Part shown: positions 43,173 to 54,836 of the stretch, piece after piece
How the letters are laid out: every line of letters starts with the position of its first letter
Position numbering within the stretch: position 1 is the first letter of the stretch
Program-made: the position numbers and the translations under genes
The notes under the pieces: generated by a model
What the model was told of the DNA's origin: nothing
What the model saw: only the letters and a program-made list of their open reading frames with translations
Database searches by the model: none
DNA from: Lentinula raphanica
Taxonomy: Eukaryota > Basidiomycota > Agaricomycetes > Agaricales > Omphalotaceae
Direction: 5' to 3'
DNA length: 64,000 nucleotides
Assembly: GCA_027919835.1 (NCBI GenBank)
Contig: JANVFP010000038.1
Coordinates: 62,001-126,000 of the forward strand

Positions 43173-44068
43173 ATGTCAGACTCACCAGACGACAAGGAAA
43201 AAGTTGCAGTGGATTTGACGAAGCAGACAAGCGATCATTGTATGTATTTACATTGTTTCAATTTCTCATCGCCTCAGTTGACTCACGCGTATTACCATAG
43301 TTAACGCGCCAGATGCTGATATCATCGTAGAATCATCCGACAGCATTCTGTTTAACCTACACAAGAAGAATATCGAATGTGTCACCGGAGATTTTCTCCT
43401 TGCAGAAATGTCTTCCGACTCTAAGGAAGCCGTGCAACTCGCCGAGTCAGCAAACATTCTGGAGATGTTATTCACCTGCCTCTATCCACGCCCGTTTCCA
43501 TCGTTGGAGGACCTAGACTTTGACACGTTCATGCTACTCGCAGAAGCGGCAGAGAAATACCAGTTTTTTGGGATGATGTCTGCATGTAGACTTCAAATGA
43601 AGTACGTTCTAACTACTACGTTCTTGGTCCTGATTTATCTGTGTCTATAGAGAAATTCTGTACCCAACCGAAACTTCGACTAGCTACGTGTCCAAACAAG
43701 AATTAAGTTCAAAAAGGATGCAACTATTGCATTTTGCTGTCGATTATGAAGTCCAGGACGTTATCGAGGAACTTCAAGTGATCATGGTCGATATCCCATT
43801 GTCGAAACTGGTTGACATTCTACCGTCTCGCGTATATAAGCCATGGGTGTGTTGCATTTCAATTTACTCCTGAGCTCAACAATATCTGACCAGGTGGCTG
43901 TTTCAGAGCCTCTATCGGGAAAAGAGACTGATTCAGCAAATGTCAGGGGAAAAAGACTTGTCTTCCTCAAAACGAAAGCGACCGCGGATTCTCGATCCAA
44001 AACCGCAATCCGCAGCTACAATGAGTAGGCCCAAGAAAACCGCCCGAACCAGTGAGAGTCGATATTGA
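43173..44068 (+). CDS. BTB3: BTB/POZ-domain protein, 241 aa, 4 exons
   Basis: Exons 43173-43239, 43301-43601, 43651-43846 and 43907-44068. Core: NAPDADIIVESSDSILFNLH, KNIECVTGDFLLAEMSSDSK, ANILEMLFTCLYPRPFPSLE and FDTFMLLAEAAEKYQFFGMM. The final exon is basic (SSSKRKRPRILDPKPQ) and may be a nuclear signal (inference). Its last exon has been duplicated downstream. Confidence 0.85.
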
Positions 44069-44124
44069 TTCGTATCCTGTAAGTTCAGTTTCAACGATGT
44101 GTATAATTTTGTGTATCTGGATCA

Positions 44125-44500
44125 TTTTATACAGAGACGTCTCGTATTTCTACCTGGAATCCGGCCTTTTCTCAATGAGCAAGTTTGGAATAGATAAATG
44201 ATGATAAAGTAAGAGGTTTGGTGGTTGAGCACCACAGTCAAAGCCTGCAACCCATTTAATTCTGCTGGATCTCCTTTCGTGTGTATGGTACATCGATCCA
44301 TTACTAATTCACAAATGCTTGAACACAATGCAGCATCTTTGTTTTCATCTGGACGATATTTACAGCCCAGGCCCTCCAGCGCGCGCAGGTTCGGTGCCAC
44401 ATTTCTTAGTTTGAAATATCCTAAGAACGCCCGGAGGACCTCGGCAGATGAAAAGTCGACGTAGAGTAGGATGAAGAGTGAGGAAACGAACTAAGGCTTC
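44125..44500 (-). pseudogene. duplicated 3' fragment of the F-box-like gene
   Basis: Reads APNLRALEGLGCKYRPDENK and SICELVMDRCTIHTKGDPAE on the minus strand, nearly the same as NLRALEVGCKYRPDEIKDAS / SICEVVMDRCTIHTEGDPAE at the 3' end of the gene at 44758-46458. A frame break and missing 5' part make it non-functional. Confidence 0.8.
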
Positions 44501-44508
44501 TTTCGGAG

Positions 44509-44704
44509 GCAAGAATATCTGACCAGGTGGCCGTTCCAGAGCCTCTATCGAGAAAAGAGACTGCTCCAGCAAATGTCGGGCGAACAACAGACGTTTTTCT
44601 TCAAACAAAAACGACCGCGGATTCTCGAAGCAAATCCGCAACTCGAAGCAAATCCGCAACTCGCAGCTCCAAAACTCAATTGCATAAGCTTCCTTATTGT
44701 TTGA
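44509..44704 (+). pseudogene. duplicated last exon of BTB3
   Basis: After the intron end (ctgaccaggtgg...ttccag) it reads SLYREKRLLQQMSGEQQTFF and QKRPRILEANPQLEANPQLA, close to BTB3 exon 4 (SLYREKRLIQQMSGEKDLSS), with a small internal duplication (EANPQL twice). Exons 1-3 are absent. Confidence 0.8.
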
Positions 44705-44757
44705 CACGCTGTAAGTCGAACTTTCATTATCAGCTTTAGGTACTTATCTGCATCATT

Positions 44758-46458
44758 TTATACAGTGACTTTTCGCATCTCCACCTGAAATCCGGCCGCT
44801 TCTAGATGAGCAAGATTGGTATGGATAAAATGATCAACGATCAAGTAAGAATTTTGGTGGTTGAGCACCACAGTCAAAGCCTGCAACCCGTGTAACTCTG
44901 CTGGATCTCCTTCCGTGTGTATAGTACATCGATCCATTACTACTTCGCAAATGCTTGGACACAATGATGCATCTTTGATTTCATCTGGACGATATTTACA
45001 GCCCACCTCCAGTGCGCGCAGGTTCGGTGCCAAATTTTCCAGTTTGAAATATCCTAAGAATGCCCGGAGGACCTCGGCAGATGAGAAGTCGACACTCAGG
45101 TAGAGTAGCGTAGGATGAAGAGTGAGGAAATGACCTAAGGCTGCTTTCAGAGGAGTAGACGACATGCGCACTCGTAGAGTTTCCAGTTGGCAATTCGAGT
45201 CCTCCAACATTGAGAAGAACGGAGCATCGATAGACTGTCGGCTGAAGTCAATCTGCAAGTGTTTTAAATCAGGCAAACGCAAAGAATTCCATGATTGTGG
45301 GGAAAAGTGTGTGTTGGGAATCTGGATTTTTTTCAGCGACGAGTGGGAAATTTCCCTCGGATCTATATGTGAAGGGGCCTCATCGAAAGCGATAGGATCC
45401 TCTAGATCAAGGTTCAGCTTCACGTATTCAATGAATAGACATTGCAATGTAGGTATTCGGCGTATGAGTCCTGGAATAGATTCTCCAAATAGAAATGTGA
45501 CGGATAACTCTCGTAAATGAGAGATATCGATGCTAGAACCTGACCACGAGAAAACAGTGCCATGATATGTTTGAAGGCGAGGACACACTGTAAGGGTTTG
45601 GAAGAAAGAGATAAGTCCAGATGCCCAAGGTAGATGGCGAGGGATCTCAAGGTATTCCAGAATAGGAAAACTGCCTATATGCGCTCGCTCTGGGTTGCGC
45701 GCAACATTCGATGCCAACCTAGAAGCAGCGTGGAGGAACCAATCATTGGAGCCATGCTTTGGGACAATCAGGGCAGCGCGCCGCCATCTCGTCGAATTAT
45801 CCAACAATACATCCAATGCCCTCTCTGCGACTCTACGCGAGTTGAACCTGTAATCCGTGTCTAGGTCATAGCAGAAATCCAGTGGGTGATTCCCTGAGTA
45901 AGAGATATACTTCAGGAACAGTTCGAAAGATGAAGGGTTGAACTGGAATCGTCGAGAGGCCACCTCTATGGATGACCAGAGTTCTGGGGAAGATTGTATG
46001 CTTGTCCGCCACCAGGAGCAGACCCATGATAGTTCAAGTGTTGGACACGACACAGAGCCTCTCTCTCTCAGCGAAAGGGAGTGGCTACTGTTGCCCCGCT
46101 GGCAGATCCATGCAAAGATTTCGTTCAGAGCCTCTGATGGCAAATTTCGTATAGGAGAACTAATCAAGGATCGGGCATCGTCGAAACGACGCTGAAGGTC
46201 ATCATGTGCGGTCTTCATAGCGAACAGCCGACCCTCTATCTCTGTTATCGCCTTGTGGTAATGTTCAAGAGTTTCCGAGCTCTCTGTAACGAAAGCATTG
46301 ATTTGCTCGAATTTCTGTGAAGGAATAGAGGAACGACCGAATCCGCTTCGGATCAAATTTGATACGGACTTGTGCAGCTCAGTGTCCACTAATGGCTCAC
46401 TGAGAATATCGAGGTTGGATAGACAGTTGGAGCATAGCAATGGAGAAGAGAAACCCAT
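44758..46458 (-). CDS. F-box-like / leucine-rich repeat protein, 566 aa, intronless
   Basis: One exon from MGFSSPLLCSNCLSNLDIL. An N-terminal coiled region (HYHKAITEIEGRLFAMKTAH) is followed by an F-box-like motif, SPIRNLPSEALNEIFAWICQ, then LSWVCSWWRTSIQSSPELWS, the standard start of Agaricomycete F-box-like proteins. The remainder is leucine-rich with repeats such as LRLPDLKHLQIDFSRQ. Probable substrate receptor of an SCF ubiquitin ligase (family knowledge); substrate unknown. An in-frame ATG 45 nt upstream (46503) is possible, but it lies only 50 bp from the divergent CHS5 start. Its 3' end has a truncated duplicate at 44125-44500. Confidence 0.75.
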   Translation of the reverse strand: MGFSSPLLCSNCLSNLDILSEPLVDTELHKSVSNLIRSGFGRSSIPSQKFEQINAFVTESSETLEHYHKAITEIEGRLFAMKTAHDDLQRRFDDARSLISSPIRNLPSEALNEIFAWICQRGNSSHSLSLRERGSVSCPTLELSWVCSWWRTSIQSSPELWSSIEVASRRFQFNPSSFELFLKYISYSGNHPLDFCYDLDTDYRFNSRRVAERALDVLLDNSTRWRRAALIVPKHGSNDWFLHAASRLASNVARNPERAHIGSFPILEYLEIPRHLPWASGLISFFQTLTVCPRLQTYHGTVFSWSGSSIDISHLRELSVTFLFGESIPGLIRRIPTLQCLFIEYVKLNLDLEDPIAFDEAPSHIDPREISHSSLKKIQIPNTHFSPQSWNSLRLPDLKHLQIDFSRQSIDAPFFSMLEDSNCQLETLRVRMSSTPLKAALGHFLTLHPTLLYLSVDFSSAEVLRAFLGYFKLENLAPNLRALEVGCKYRPDEIKDASLCPSICEVVMDRCTIHTEGDPAELHGLQALTVVLNHQNSYLIVDHFIHTNLAHLEAAGFQVEMRKVTV

Positions 46459-46553
46459 TGTGGTCGAGTAGAGTATCTTTGAAAATGATAGGCGTGGGAA
46501 CAAACGCGAACTCGATCCTCATCACGTTCCACGACGACCAAATTACAACAACC

Positions 46554-48194
46554 ATGGCGCGCGCAATGGATATCAAACAAGAAAGCTTCACCTTTACGGT
46601 TGGAAAGCTGGGTATGGCTACCCTCTTCTCTCAATGCTGACTGTACCTCACCATTGATACTCAGATGCTGGCATGGCTGTAGGTTCTGTTCTGCTTCGAC
46701 CATCCAGTACTCAGACTGCTTCAGATTCTGTTGGGTGAACGTGCCCATCTAATTGAATTCCCTTCGATACTACTTCCCCTGGAGCTACTGCAGGATCAAT
46801 AGTCAACATTGCTGTTCACCAGAATCACGCCGAGGAAAAACGAAGGGATGCAGAGTTCTGGGCCTTGCAGAAAGAAATCTTGGATGAATATGGTGTAGAA
46901 ATGCCTGATGCACCCAAATTAAAGGTCTTTCTTGGTCTTGGTCTATCTTTCGTCTGTCATTGATGTGAGAGTTAGCTTCGGAATGTTACTCAAACCTCAG
47001 TCACTCTCGAATGGCCTTCAATCAAGCTTGCGACCGCAAAACTACGCTCACTGGACATATACCGAAACGGTCAACGGCTTGCAGCAATACCATCTCCAAC
47101 AACCAATACGTCGACGAAACTGTCAGGGTTAGACATGCAAACAGAATATACATTCCAGCTCATTCTCCGCACTACTGCCGGTACATTCCCATCCAACCTG
47201 ATTCGCGTCCGCACACACAGTATCGAAGACACTTCTGGTATCTGTGTATGCTTCGGCAACTGTCAAGACGATGTCTTGCTGGAAAACGCCAAAATGGCCC
47301 TCAGAGAAATGAACGCGAAATGGAGTGACAAGATACAAATCGATACTACTCACTTCGTGTGTACCACTCCTGCTGCCACGCCGAATGGTGCACAGGCCAG
47401 TGGTAGCGCTAGCGGAGCCCCAGGCGTTGAGTATCAACGTGCACTGCAGCTGAGTATACCTGTTGTCACGCCTCATTGGATTCTCGCATGCCATTCAGAG
47501 AAAAGGTTCGTTCTATCTGCATTCGGGCTCGCACTTCCGCTGATTTCTCATGCTCAGGATGGTCGCCATTGGTGCATATTATCTTGGAGCTGGACCTTCC
47601 CCCTCCACACACACCTTCAGACCGCAATCAATGTCCCAAGCTTCTCAATCTTCAACTTCACTTGCCGCCCGCAATAATCGTGCGTCTTTACCCGCACCAG
47701 CACGTAAATCACCCACTTCTCCAACGATGCCTGTCACTCCCGAGAGTCACTCTGCATTCGTCAACCAACCCACTACCCTCAGCTCTCCGATTGCTGAAGA
47801 AGAATCACCATCCATGGCAGGATCAAGGTCCCCGCCGTCCACTACATCACCACCAAATGATGATTCCGGTACATCAACCCCCACAGCTTCGAAGCGGAAG
47901 AGTCGTAGCGGGACAATGAATCGTGACTTCCGCTTCCCTCCAAATGCAACATCTGGGACGACAGAAGCTGTCCCTTCCAAGCAGTCCCCACCTGAATCGT
48001 TATCTATCGAGCAGCAAGAACAGATTGACGACGAAGGTCAACAAACTGCTAAAATGATAACGCCCTCGGCGATTGAAGTGCCCCCACCTCCACCCGTAGA
48101 GAAGGAACGGTCTACTGGGAGTCTGGGATCGCGTCAGTCTACCGATGACGGAGATGATGAAGTTGGAGATACAGTCGAGGTGGATCTGAACTAG
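46554..48194 (+). CDS. CHS5: CHS5-like exomer component (FN3 + BRCT), with an apparent one-base frameshift
   Basis: Chs5 is the scaffold of exomer, which carries chitin synthase and other cargo from the Golgi to the plasma membrane. Exons 46554-46611, 46665-46678 (14 nt), 46725-46924, 46976-47505 and 47558-48194. Sequence: FTFTVGKLDAGMAILLGERA, HLIEFPSILLP, GATAGSIVNIAVHQNHAEEK, FN3 part RNVTQTSVTLEWPSIKL, BRCT part DTSGICVCFGNCQDDVLLEN and THFVCTTP, VVTPHWILACHSEKRMVAIG, then a Ser/Pro-rich tail. Between SILLP and GATAG the frame shifts: the run cttcccctggagc (about 46774-46786) is one base short of CTT CCC CCT GGA. It could be a real null allele or a homopolymer error. Confidence 0.85.
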
Positions 48195-48842
48195 GGTAAT
48201 GTTTTCAGTTGCAGCATCCTTTTCTAGCTTAATATAAGGACCTTCCCCCCTCCGGGTGTGCATATAAGTATGACTGCTGGATCTCTAATTTGCCATGAAG
48301 TGCAATATCTCAATATGTTTGGCAGATACACCGTCAGCCTCAAGAACCAACAGCCTCACGCTACTTGCCGTATCCGATTTGTATACCTTTGGTCATCTCA
48401 CTTTGGTCCCCTATGACCTGGACGGTCTGTAGCTACTACGAGCTGTGTTTAACGGTAGCGCAGCTGGCAGGGCTTGTATTAAGGCGCGGACTTCCGCGAA
48501 GCTCTGAGGATCTGTTTGTTGGCCTAGACGAGTGAAAGACGGAGCTGCGGGTCTTTCAACTGTAGCGACAATAGCGTATCTTGGACCTCGAACGAACGAC
48601 AAACGATCGTGACAATTATACCAGAAGATCACGATCAAAGCGGGGTAGTATAGGTCATGATGAAAGATGGTGCATATTCATACTTCATAGAAATACATGT
48701 CCTGGTACATAGTATACATATGTTTAACATAGAGTATATATAGTGCATGTTAGCTTTTACTCGAGGTCTACGGAAACCTCAGATAAGTGCGCCGTACTTG
48801 ACGGTGCAGTCCCAGTACCCTTAAACCACTTCGACGTCGTCC
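48195..48842. other. intergenic between convergent CHS5 and J-protein
   Basis: 3' flanks only; AT-rich, no gene recognised. Confidence 0.5.
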
Positions 48843-50346
48843 TTATTGCCTCCGATGAAAGTTAAAAGTAGATCTCAAATGATCCCAGCGAGAGGTCTGG
48901 GGTACTTGTATTTCCCATCTGAAATGAAGGTCAGGGTCTGGGCTGCTAGTCTCTGAAAAGGGAACGACGTACCGTACGACAAGGTTCCCTCTCCCAACTA
49001 TCTTGGACCCATACCAAATCGGCATACCCGCGTCGTACACGATCTGAGAGCCCGCCAGGGAGCCCCGGAGCAGATTCCGTGGACGAGGGATTCGGATGCA
49101 TAGAAGTTTCCCATCGATACTAGCAAAGCAAAGCCTCCCATCCTGACTCTTCAAGTTCTCTGTCCACGGAACCTTCGCATCCAACAGAAGATCATTGCCC
49201 GCACGAACGAAACGATCATGTGGGGCTTGTTCGATCACGAATACAATATCTTGAAACTTTCCAGGAATTCGTTCGTGCCCAACGCCTCGAAATGCGATCT
49301 CAGCACCGGGCTGAGACCCAGGGGAGACATCAACATCCAGAACAACGTTCCTCCTTTCGCCGGAAAGGTAACGCCGGGTGATACGGATTGGGCATATTCG
49401 ACCATGGAACAACTCTTCCAAAGTCAATGTTAGTGAATACCTCCACTCCTTGGAGGTGCCCACGCCGATCGAGGCAAAGGGAGGATTGTAGGAGCGGGGG
49501 GGACGGTTGTGCATCACTGGTGTGTCCTTGAATGAAAGGGTTCTGTTAAGCAAAAACTCGCTGCTGCAAATGAAAGTCAGATCAACATAACTGTCAAGTC
49601 ACCAAATGTTAACGTACAAACTGGAATCATCGGTGGATCTACGAGGGAGATTTGGAATTTTCATTTGCAGGGGGCTGTCGGTCAAGGAACTCGAGAAGAT
49701 AGGAGTTCTCTCTCCGGAATTCATGAATTGATGTGACTCGAGCACGTTTGAGATAGATTGCGGTGGGGAACCTCGAGAGCAGGAAGGTGGATTCCCATGG
49801 ACTGAGTAGGGAAGAACATCGCAACTTGTTGTTGCATGCCGCATGCTGAACCGGGAAGTGGAAGGAGCCGTGGTTACAGATTCGAAGCTTGATTGACGGG
49901 AGGACGAAGATAAGGTCCCTAGAGTAGCTGAGGATTCTCTGGTACGAGGCAGGCTATATTCCGTACTATTCCGAGCCCTGGCCGAATCCGAATCATGCAC
50001 AGACACGTTGGCAAGCTCGAAATGATGCTCGCGCATGATGATGCGGTATGCGTTATTGATCTGTCCGACAAAGTCAGCATCAGAAAAACGAACATTCTCG
50101 AAGTTATGCTACTTACCTCTACAAACTTTGCGGTGGCAAGGTTCTTGTCTTCTGTGTGACGATCAGGATGCCACGAAAGTGCCTACAGCACAGATAAGCT
50201 GTCGTAAGTGGAAGGGGGATTACTCAAGAATTGAAACCATTTACCAGTCTTTTGTAGGCGGCCTTGATCTCGTCCCGAGTAGCATTGTCGCTGACGCCCA
50301 AGACCTCATGCCAATGGTCCCTTAGAGGCTTCGACTTGAAGTGCAT
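48843..50346 (-). CDS. DnaJ/HSP40-type co-chaperone (J domain + C-terminal substrate-binding domain), 443 aa
   Basis: Exons 50346-50245, 50182-50117, 50060-49618 and 49563-48843. The J domain is at the N terminus: HWHEVLGVSDNATRDEIKAA, YKRLALSWHPDRHTEDKNLA (HPD intact), FVEINNAYRIIM. A Ser/Thr-rich linker of about 130 residues follows. The C-terminal domain is of the DnaJ type: YSLTLTLEELFHGRICPIRI, VDVSPGSQPGAEIAFRGVGH, DIVFVIEQAPHDRFVRAGND, with no zinc-finger, so it is a class-B-like protein (Sis1/DNAJB). The J domain would stimulate an Hsp70 partner. An upstream noncoding exon is possible (ttcttcacag just before the start). Confidence 0.85.
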
Positions 50347-50550
50347 TTCAAGAGCTGTGAAGAAATCGAATAAAACCTGTGCGAGCGTACTCAGGGAATG
50401 GAAGCTACACTGCTTAAATAACTTCCAGCTAAGTATTTGACCACCGACAATTGTATCTTAATCTCCCATTCTCCTTAGTTCCTTACCAAAAAAAGCCCGA
50501 GGATGCACAAAGGCCTCCGCTTTAGATCATCAAACGGCGAATCGTAGATC

Positions 50551-50940
50551 ATGGAACTCATTAAACACGGTTGGTCGCTGGCGTCTCGTCCTCGTGTATT
50601 GCACGAAGCGGAAATTGGAGCGTTGGGTTGGGAAAACCGCAAGACAAACAGATTGAGATGTGATATTCCGCTTCGACTGGATAATGAGGAGGAAATTGCG
50701 CTCAGTGCTGACGAATGGACGGAAGGTTTGGAGAGGAGGATGGTAGTTGTGAACAACGAACAAGAGGCGCCCGTGAGTAAATGGCAATATTTTCTATTCA
50801 TGTCATTATTTTGAACAAATTTTGAACTTGATTCTGAACCATTCGTGGCGGTTCGTGGCACCTCCGTTGACACTGCCAGTCACCTCTAGACAAGGTTCAA
50901 CTTTGCTTTTTGCCTCTTTGTTTCGCTGAGATTTATCTAT
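50551..50940 (+). CDS. small hypothetical gene, model tentative
   Basis: An open exon from MELIKHGWSLASRPRVLHEA through CDIPLRLDNEEEIALSADEW to NNEQEAP at a good donor (GTGAGT, 50774), with a possible acceptor (cacctctag, about 50889). The size, the acidic IPL-x-DNEEE motif and the lone Trp recall small APC/C subunits such as Apc13, but the match is weak and I do not assert it. It is divergent from the J-protein gene, 205 bp apart. Confidence 0.35.
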
Positions 50941-53185
50941 TCTCAAAGAAACTTTCATCTTGAAGCTCATTAAGCTGTAGGACAGAAAGGCTTTTAGCTT
51001 CACTTCCCACCCGAACCTCTCTTAGTACTATCGCGTTTGCTACATAGCTCGTCGAATCGAACCCTTCAACGCTCTGATCTCTCTTGATTCTCAACCTGTC
51101 CTGTGTGGGTCTTGATCCCTAACTCGACGGCGGCATGGCCTCGTTCGGAAGCTCTTCAATCTAGAGCGATCAGCAAGGGCGTTAAAACTTACGGTACATA
51201 ATAGGAAAGATTGGGCCTACTACCTGACTGGAGCGTGTAGGACCTCTTTAGGGCGAAATCGACAAGGGTTTTCTGGCCTCTGTTATTCCTCAATCAACGT
51301 CTCGGGATTCGCGACCTTGGTCCTTTCAAACTTGGTTTCATGATCTACTTTGCCTGACGATACTATGCCCATGTTGCCTCGGATATTCGTGAAGGCATGG
51401 GCTCTCGAACTGTCCGGAATCGGTGCCGCATGGTTAGACAAAGACTTTATGTGGAACTCTGCGCTACGATAGCCGGTGGGCAGATGGGATTTTTCTAATT
51501 TTGTTCTATGGCCGAATTGACGTTTTACGAAGCACCCCAAAACATGCTCGAGGTTATCGCGATCATCCTTTTGATTATCTTCGTAAGGGGATCGCTTCTG
51601 GATATTAAAGCATAATCAGCCATGAAGGCAGATTTCTTACTGCTGGAAGGGCTGATCCAATGGAACTCTTACTGGTGACATACATAATCAAAAATTTTGC
51701 ATGTCTATTGCCTTGCATTAGCGGTATCTATGAAATCTCGACGACGTATGGAACGCCCTTATCTCTTCCAAGCTCAATCCGTGCTTCAGCTACGCCTATA
51801 CAAACACCTACAGGCTCGTTAAACCGTTAAATGATATGAATATGCCGTCCCTTAGACTAAATGCAGAAAACAGTCCTAACTGGCAGCGTTCAAGAAACTG
51901 ATCGTCTCACGAATTTCATATGGACGGTGCGCATCACCGTGAGGATACATAGTACAAATCTTAAAGCATCCGGAAGCTGGGTACAACCTCTGTATCGCGA
52001 CTGTAGGAGAGTAAGTTCACTCAAGTACTTTGCAAATATCTCATGCATTAGCCCGTTTTGTATGCTAATCCACAGTTCGAGGATTACACGTATCACCGTA
52101 CGCCCTAACACATGCACTGGTTAGCACTGATATTGTCTGAAGTTTATGCTCGTGTCTGCCAGAATAGAAGATCAGAGAAGCAAGAGAATAACCGTAATCG
52201 ACCGTTGCGGAATTGTGGCACTGCCTTATGGCGACGCAGATGCAGCCTTTAGATCGCAAATAGTATGATCTGTCGGGATATACCTTATGATGATCATCTA
52301 GTAGCTGTACCGATTTTCATTCCCTACTACTTGGGGGGAACTGACAAAAAATCTGAAACACAAGAGTTGAGTGTACTGAATGTGTAGAGCATTCAAGGCG
52401 GCAGAATCATAGCACACACGGTAGATACAGTAGCCATCGCCTTCAGCACAAATACAAGCCCGAGGCAATGGATACAAGCAGGTCGCTAGCGATTATATGC
52501 AGAGGAGGGTATTAACAAGCTTGTCACCAGGCGCCAACTGACCTACTTGATGGTGTTTCGACAGTCGAAGTTCAAATGGAATTGGCGCAACACTGAGAAG
52601 AAAGCCAGCACGCGAAACGGATTCCGCGCTCACAACGCGGAAGCTGCTTGCAAGGGATTCAGTTGGCAACCTTGTGTTTGATTCAGCGCCCTGCTATAGC
52701 CATTCACGGGTGAAGGTTACTAACAAAAAAGATTTGTCGCAGCAAGCACCTGAGACCTGAGGTTGTCACCCTCTACCCTGGACCCTAGGCCGGACTTTAA
52801 TGTTTCGTGACAATCTTGGGATAATTCGCCTACAAACATCTTCTGTGACTTCATCGGTTTGGACTGCGAAGGAAACGGGGGCCTGAGTAGTCCCCGGTAA
52901 GTGTCGGCTCCCCTGTGGTTCGGAATAGCAAACGCACTGAGGCGGATCGCAGACGGCAGCTTGACAGGATCACTCCGACTCGAATCACTATTAAGGATCG
53001 CAGTGAATCCGGATTGCTGATGGAGGTTCGCGTCACCATCAACGATCTGAGAGAAGAAAGGCCCATGTTTTACTGGTCCTTAAAACAAGTGTCTCAAATA
53101 TATTTGGCCATTATCTACCCGCAAGTATGTTGATTATTTGGCCAATTCGTAAGAATAGTTACCACAACAAAGGGTATAGACCAGG
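50941..53185. other. 2.2-kb gene-poor region
   Basis: Short open frames without recognisable content. No tRNA, repeat array or transposon ends were identified by eye. Confidence 0.5.
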
Positions 53186-54370
53186 TCAATATTGAGACTT
53201 CCCTTCAATTTTTCTGAAAATTTCGGCGGCTAGGTTTCTTCCTGTCTGCTCGCTTGGATGAAGCTCATCCCACCACATGTAAGAATCGCGTTCGGTCAGA
53301 GTACAGTCCCCACTAGACATTGCCAACATGTTTCAAGGTGCAATAATAAAGAATGAAAAGATGAACGTACATTCCACATTTCGTGTAATCGTTTGGATCT
53401 GGGCATTGATGACAATGGCCAGTCACATTAGCTGGTATGCTCCCATTGAAATACAGAGCGGGGTTGTTATAGAATGTTTCAAAAAGATCGTACGTATTGA
53501 ACCATTCGACATGACCGTCTCCTACCCATTCCGCATTGAGGACGTCAATTCCGTCGCTAAGAATTCGGTTCAGACTATGCACTAGGTTATACATGCCCTT
53601 GTTCCAGGCATTTCCGTCGTGTACTTGCGGATAGTAGATGGTAGGCGCAGATGAGTTAGAGTATAAGCCGGTGAGTTGTAAGGGAATTAGTGAATTGAGG
53701 ATGAATTTCCGCGCTCCCAGTGCATGCATCATTCTTAGTGAGTTCAGCTGGCAGTCAGCAACGTCTGGCAAGGAGACGTTGGCGGCCTGGTCCGCAGTGA
53801 GGAAAGAACCAATACCCACGTCGTTCGTCCCAATGAATTGCACCACGACAAACGACGAGGGGTCTAACAAAAGTTTCTGCCTGGACGTGTTGTATGCTTC
53901 AATGTGGTCCTGAATAAACCACGCCTGTTGTCCTGAAGACACGTCAGGCTCCCCATATAACGGCGTCAGATTGTTCGAGCAGACTGCTCCGCCGACTGCA
54001 TAGTTCCAAATAGTGTAATCGCCGTATAGGCCAAGGTACCATGGCCATTGGACACCTCCATCAGCTGCTGTGTCATTCTGAGGAACGTGGCAGTCATTGT
54101 TAACGTGATAAAGTAAGAAAAAACGAGGCGCTAACGGGAGGAAACACTTCTTGATAATCTTTGCCAGGGTAGGTGCCGTTCGCGATGCTATGCTGGCGAG
54201 ACTGATCTGTTTGAATGACTACATTTAGCAATGTTCATTTATCACGTAGAGATTTCCGCACCGGTGTATGAGTCTCCGAAAAGAACGACGTCTGTTATTC
54301 GTGCTCGAGCAGCGTAGATGTATAAGCTCAATGCTATGGTGAGGGAACCGATATCAATAATGGATAACAT
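53186..54370 (-). CDS. secreted GDSL/SGNH-type esterase (CE16-like), 341 aa, 4 exons
   Basis: Exons 54370-54262, 54218-54136, 54077-53371 and 53312-53186. The N terminus is hydrophobic (IGSLTIALSLYIYAARA, signal peptide). SGNH blocks: I = DVVLFGDSYT (nucleophile Ser), II = YAVGGAVCSN (Gly), III = VQFIGTNDVGIG (Asn), V = WWDELHPSEQTGR (catalytic Asp and His). Several N-glycosylation sites are visible (NNLT, NVS, NGS, NVT). The pattern fits fungal extracellular acetylesterases or GDSL lipases that act on plant cell-wall esters (family knowledge); the substrate is not known. Confidence 0.85.
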
Positions 54371-54836
54371 TGTGTATTGCAGAATTTGGGAGCATGGAGG
54401 AATTTATACAATGCCACCCTCAGACAGACGGGCCGCTAACGAAGGTGGCCCGAAAGCATTCAGCTGGAGATACTTATCGATGACCACCTGAACAAGATGC
54501 AGCATGAACGATTATTCTATCCCCATGACATTGACAGACCGCCGAAAATACGGCGGGCAACACTGGAAACCTGAATCGAGCTTGACGTTCTAAGACCACT
54601 CAACCTTGGGCGCCGGGAGCGATGCCCAGGCATAACCAGGCATAAGCTTGCACGACTTCAGCGGAACTTTCGCCAGTTGATCCTCGCATAGCACTTTGAT
54701 TGCCAGATTGCAAAAGGCGAATTACGACACACGAGTCTGTTGGAAATCTGTGAGAAATACCCGACGAGTGAATGAGTTCAATACTGTTGAAGTGCTTCGG
54801 GTGATTGGGATAGATATACACATTGAATAAACGAAG

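Noticed and set aside
50551..50940. Identification of the small divergent gene as APC13
   Set aside because: Only size and an acidic IPL motif fit; not enough to name it.
53328..53913. Plus-strand open frames opposite the GDSL esterase
   Set aside because: Antisense shadow of a gene with complete catalytic blocks on the other strand.
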